Shown: positions 6,941 through 9,370 of the stretch, in pieces
Numbering within the stretch: position 1 is the first letter of the stretch
How the letters are laid out: each line of letters opens with the position of its first letter
Assembly: GCA_937922105.1 (NCBI GenBank)
Contig: CAKZVN010000164.1
Coordinates: forward strand, 1 to 9,370
Length of the DNA: 9,370 nt
DNA from: an uncultured Litorilinea sp.
GTDB lineage: Bacteria > Chloroflexota > Anaerolineae > Caldilineales > Caldilineaceae
Reading direction: 5' to 3'
The notes under the pieces: model-generated
The model's input: only the letters and a program-made list of their open reading frames with translations
Told to the model about the DNA's origin: nothing
The model's database searches: none
Made by a program: the position numbers and the translations under genes

Positions 6941-7133
6941 GGCACATATTCTCAGGTGCAACTGAGGAACATGTCCCTGCGGCAGCGTGTCCCGTTGCTC
7001 GGACTGCGACCTCGCCCAGGGTCATCCAAACCGAGTCGCCGCCTCACGGCATTCGCAGGCCGGCACATAGACCCATTACCCCATCCCATGGCGTAGCCGT
7101 CCCGCTGCGTTCACCCGTTTGCCATGCAGATTC

Positions 7134-7139
7134 AGGAGG
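7134..7139 (+). promoter_or_regulatory. Strong ribosome binding site of citrate synthase
   Basis: AGGAGG lies 6 bases before ATG 7146, an ideal spacing. It excludes the in-frame TTG at 7119, which would place the site inside the coding region. Confidence 0.85.
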
Positions 7140-7145
7140 TACCAC

Positions 7146-8456
7146 ATGGCGCCAGATACCTTGACGGTCATTGACAACCGCACCGGCAAGTCCTATGAAA
7201 TTCCCATCACCCACGAAACCATCCCCGCCTCGGCCCTGCGCCAAATCAAGGTGAACCCGGACGACTTCGGCATCATGGCCTACGACCCCGGCTACGGCAA
7301 CACCGCGTCCTGCAAAAGCGCCATCACCTACATTGACGGCGACAAGGGCATCTTGCTCTACCGCGGCTATCCCATCGAACAACTCGCCGAGCAAAGCTCC
7401 TTCCTCGAAGTCGCCTACCTGCTCATCCACGGCGAATTGCCCACCCAGGCGCAACTGGACAAGTGGGTGTATGATGTCATGCACCACACCTTCATCCACG
7501 AAAACCTAACACGCATGCTTGAGGCCTTCCGCTACGACGCGCATCCCATGAGCATGTTGGCTAGCGCGCTCTCCATCATGTCCACCCTCCATCCCGACGC
7601 CAAAAACGTGGACGACGAAGCCTCGCGCAACAAACAAGTGCTGCGCATCTTGGGCAAGCTCCCCACCGTCGCGGCGTTCATCTATCGCCACCGCATCGGC
7701 AGACCGTACAACTATCCCAACAGCGATCTGGGCTACACCGGCAACTTCGTCTACATGCTAGATTACATGCACCAGAGCAAGTACGAAGTCAACCCGGTGC
7801 TGGCTAAGGCGCTCGACGTACTCTTTATTCTCCATGCGGACCACGAACAAAACTGCTCCACCTCGGTCATGCGCAACATCGGCTCGGCCAAAGCCGACCC
7901 CTACAGCGCCATGTCCGGGGCCGTGGGTGCGCTCTATGGACCGCTGCACGGCGGCGCCAATGAGGCCGTGGTCAAGATGCTGACCGAGATCGGCTCCGTC
8001 AAGAATGTGCCCGGCTACGTGGAGCGCGTCAAAAAGGGTGAGTTTCGCCTCATGGGCTTCGGCCACCGCGTCTACAAAAACTACGACCCGCGCGCCCGCA
8101 TCATCAAGCAAGTCGCCTACGATGTCTTCAAGGTCACTGGGAGCGACCCATTGCTGGACATCGCGCTCGCGTTGGAGGAAGTCGCCCTCCACGACGACTA
8201 CTTCATCTCACGCAAGCTCTATCCCAATGTGGATTTCTACAGCGGGATCATCTATCGCGCCATGCGCTTCCCGGTGGAATTCTTCACCGTGCTCTTCGCG
8301 TTGGGCCGCGCGCCGGGCTGGCTTGCCCAGTGGATCGAACTGGTCACCGACCGCGAGCAGCGCATCGCGCGCCCGCGCCAGATTTACATCGGTCACCCAC
8401 AGCGCGATTATGTACCGCTCGCGCAGCGGGAAGCGCACCCGGTTCACCAGGGATAG
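7146..8456 (+). CDS. gltA: Citrate synthase
   Basis: The enzyme condenses acetyl-CoA with oxaloacetate to citrate and CoA, the entry step of the TCA cycle, in the cytoplasm. The 436-residue protein is the usual length of the bacterial GltA type. The three catalytic residues are visible: His268 in GPLHGGANEA, His307 in MGFGHRVYKNYDPR and Asp363 in YPNVDFYSG. These correspond to His264, His305 and Asp362 of the E. coli enzyme. The conserved HADHEQN (230-236) is present, and the N-terminal beta-rich region of the GltA type (about 1-55, with FGIMAYDPGYGNT) is intact. It has its own leader and a strong ribosome binding site, so it may be transcribed separately from the dehydrogenase. A 2-methylcitrate synthase activity is less likely because that family is shorter and lacks the N-terminal extension. 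No neighbouring TCA genes are seen. Confidence 0.97.
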   Translation: MAPDTLTVIDNRTGKSYEIPITHETIPASALRQIKVNPDDFGIMAYDPGYGNTASCKSAITYIDGDKGILLYRGYPIEQLAEQSSFLEVAYLLIHGELPTQAQLDKWVYDVMHHTFIHENLTRMLEAFRYDAHPMSMLASALSIMSTLHPDAKNVDDEASRNKQVLRILGKLPTVAAFIYRHRIGRPYNYPNSDLGYTGNFVYMLDYMHQSKYEVNPVLAKALDVLFILHADHEQNCSTSVMRNIGSAKADPYSAMSGAVGALYGPLHGGANEAVVKMLTEIGSVKNVPGYVERVKKGEFRLMGFGHRVYKNYDPRARIIKQVAYDVFKVTGSDPLLDIALALEEVALHDDYFISRKLYPNVDFYSGIIYRAMRFPVEFFTVLFALGRAPGWLAQWIELVTDREQRIARPRQIYIGHPQRDYVPLAQREAHPVHQG

Positions 8457-8508
8457 AAGCCGCCTGGGAACCCGCGACCACCAAACCATAGAGGGGACGG
8501 ATTACGCT

Positions 8509-8916
8509 ATGGCGCGCATTCTGGTAGCGGACGACAACACGTCTCTGCGCGACGCGATTTGCGAAAACCTACGCCAGGCCGGATACGAGGCCATTGCCGT
8601 CCCCGACGGTCGCCACGTCGCCCAAATCCACCGCACCATGCCGGTGGATTTGATCATCACCGACCTCTTCATGCCCGAAACCGACGGCTTGGAGATCATC
8701 TACCAATTTCGGCGCGACTTTCCCACTGTGCGCATCATCGCCATCTCCGGCGGCGGCAGCCGCGGCATGGTGGAGTTGCTCACCGTCGCCCGGCGCATGG
8801 GCGCACACCGTACCTTCATGAAACCCTTCGACTGGGACGATCTTCTCGCCGCCGTCGCAGAATTGTTGGGGCCGCCGGCGCGATCCGGCGGCCCTGCCCC
8901 GCAGACCGATTCTTAA
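8509..8916 (+). CDS. Stand-alone CheY-like response regulator receiver
   Basis: The 135-residue protein is a single receiver domain with no output domain, so it probably acts by protein contact or passes phosphate onward. It has the acidic pair Asp8-Asp9, phospho-acceptor Asp52 in TDLFMPETDG, Ser80 at the conserved Ser/Thr position, and Lys105 in KPF. The tail after residue 120 is Pro/Gly-rich and probably disordered. Start ATG 8509 has GAGGGG about 12 bases upstream; the spacing is somewhat long, but the protein begins exactly where receivers do (ARILVADDN). It lies 52 bases after citrate synthase and could be read through from it. Its stop overlaps the stop of the convergent hybrid histidine kinase, a plausible phosphorelay partner. 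The pairing is inference. Confidence 0.92.
   Translation: MARILVADDNTSLRDAICENLRQAGYEAIAVPDGRHVAQIHRTMPVDLIITDLFMPETDGLEIIYQFRRDFPTVRIIAISGGGSRGMVELLTVARRMGAHRTFMKPFDWDDLLAAVAELLGPPARSGGPAPQTDS
8869..8894. other. Perfect 10-bp GC hairpin at the 3' end of the receiver gene
   Basis: GGGCCGCCGG (8869-8878) is the exact reverse complement of CCGGCGGCCC (8885-8894), with a 6-base loop. It lies within the last 16 codons of the receiver gene, about 20 bases before the shared stop of the two convergent genes. Neither strand has a T-run after it. It may still act as a two-way terminator aided by other factors, or protect the RNA 3' end, since there is no intergenic space for a terminator. Confidence 0.6.
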
Positions 8917-9370
8917 CCATCTCGCCCGTCGGAACGCAAAATGCGTACCTTCTCCGTCAAATCGCGTACCGAAAAGGGCTTCTGCAGCCACTCCACCTGC
9001 CCCGCTTCCAACCACTCACGCACCGACTCCTCCATCGGATAGCCGGTGGTAATCAAAATACGCATATCCGGTTTCAACTCGCGAATGCGCGTGAGCAGAG
9101 CCGTTCCGCCCAGATTCGGCATCACCAGGTCGCTCACCACCAATTCGATTCGATCGGTCTCGGCTTGAAAACGCGCCAGCCCCTCTTCCCCATCACCCGC
9201 CTGGATGACCCGATAGCCCAACATCTCCAAAATTGCCGCGGTTGCCTCGCGCGCCGCTGCATTATCTTCCACCAACAATGCCGTCACGCCATGCTCCGGC
9301 AACATCTCTACAAAATCGCCCGTTTCAGCTTCAGGCTGTGTCATAGGCAGCGCCGGTAACAGGATAGAAA
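8913..9370 (-). CDS. C-terminal end of a hybrid sensor histidine kinase (receiver domain), 5' part outside window
   Basis: The minus-strand frame is open from the right edge to the TAA at 8915-8913, giving 151 visible residues. A Met at 9344 could start a separate 143-residue receiver, but it has no Shine-Dalgarno. The frame upstream of that Met stays open and reads SILLPALP. This matches the usual last strand of a histidine kinase ATPase domain (G-TTF-I-LPA-type ending). A 20-residue acidic linker follows, then a receiver with Glu34-Asp35, phospho-acceptor Asp80 in SDLVMPNLGG, Thr107-Thr108 and Lys130 in QKPFS. It is therefore most likely the C-terminal receiver of a hybrid kinase. The gene ends convergent with the stand-alone receiver gene. 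The receiver identity is very secure; membership in a larger kinase is well supported but rests on only eight residues. Confidence 0.85.
   Translation of the reverse strand, partial: SILLPALPMTQPEAETGDFVEMLPEHGVTALLVEDNAAAREATAAILEMLGYRVIQAGDGEEGLARFQAETDRIELVVSDLVMPNLGGTALLTRIRELKPDMRILITTGYPMEESVREWLEAGQVEWLQKPFSVRDLTEKVRILRSDGRDG

Noticed and set aside
6911..7096. 61-codon frame between the dehydrogenase and citrate synthase
   Set aside because: No Shine-Dalgarno, Arg/Pro-rich translation without any motif, and it overlaps the promoter-like region.
8415..8430. Small hairpin near the 3' end of citrate synthase as a terminator
   Set aside because: Only about 5 base pairs, inside the coding region, and no T-run follows.
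8559..9359. Plus-strand frame across the convergent receiver genes
   Set aside because: It reads out of frame through the first receiver and antisense to the second; the translation is low-complexity Arg/His-rich.

Overview
The window is GC-rich bacterial DNA, densely packed with genes and without mobile elements, tRNA, rRNA or CRISPR. A protein kinase with a zinc ribbon, SH3-repeat membrane proteins and an N-terminal helical domain I associate with Chloroflexota all suggest a chloroflexote (Anaerolineae/Caldilineae-like). That placement is inference from gene style, not from a marker gene.

Layout. Positions 1-1194 (minus strand) hold a secreted DUF6345-like protein that runs off the left edge. 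A 400-base divergent intergenic region follows. A plus-strand run then carries: a Ser/Thr kinase with a C-terminal zinc ribbon and beta-rich domain (1609-2952); a single-pass membrane protein with two SH3-like repeats (3003-4277); the ribosome-associated GTPase HflX (4408-5910); a D-2-hydroxyacid dehydrogenase of the glyoxylate/hydroxypyruvate reductase type, overlapping hflX by 8 bases (5903-6871); citrate synthase (7146-8456); and a stand-alone receiver protein (8509-8916). The last gene (8913-9370, minus strand) converges on the receiver gene. It is the C-terminal end of a hybrid histidine kinase entering from the right edge; its stop and the receiver gene's stop share one TTAA.

How the genes may work together. 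The kinase and the SH3 membrane protein look like a two-gene signalling unit: cytoplasmic kinase plus membrane sensor or scaffold with extracytoplasmic SH3 repeats. HflX and the dehydrogenase are probably translationally coupled. Citrate synthase has its own leader with an inverted repeat inside a possible promoter. The receiver protein and the hybrid kinase are a plausible phosphorelay pair.

The most interesting items are the secreted DUF6345-like protein with a His-Gly/Ser-Cys arrangement reminiscent of caspase-fold peptidases, the orphan kinase with a DND motif in place of DFG beside a membrane SH3 partner, an in-frame stop between those two genes, and a perfect 10-bp GC hairpin at the convergent gene ends.
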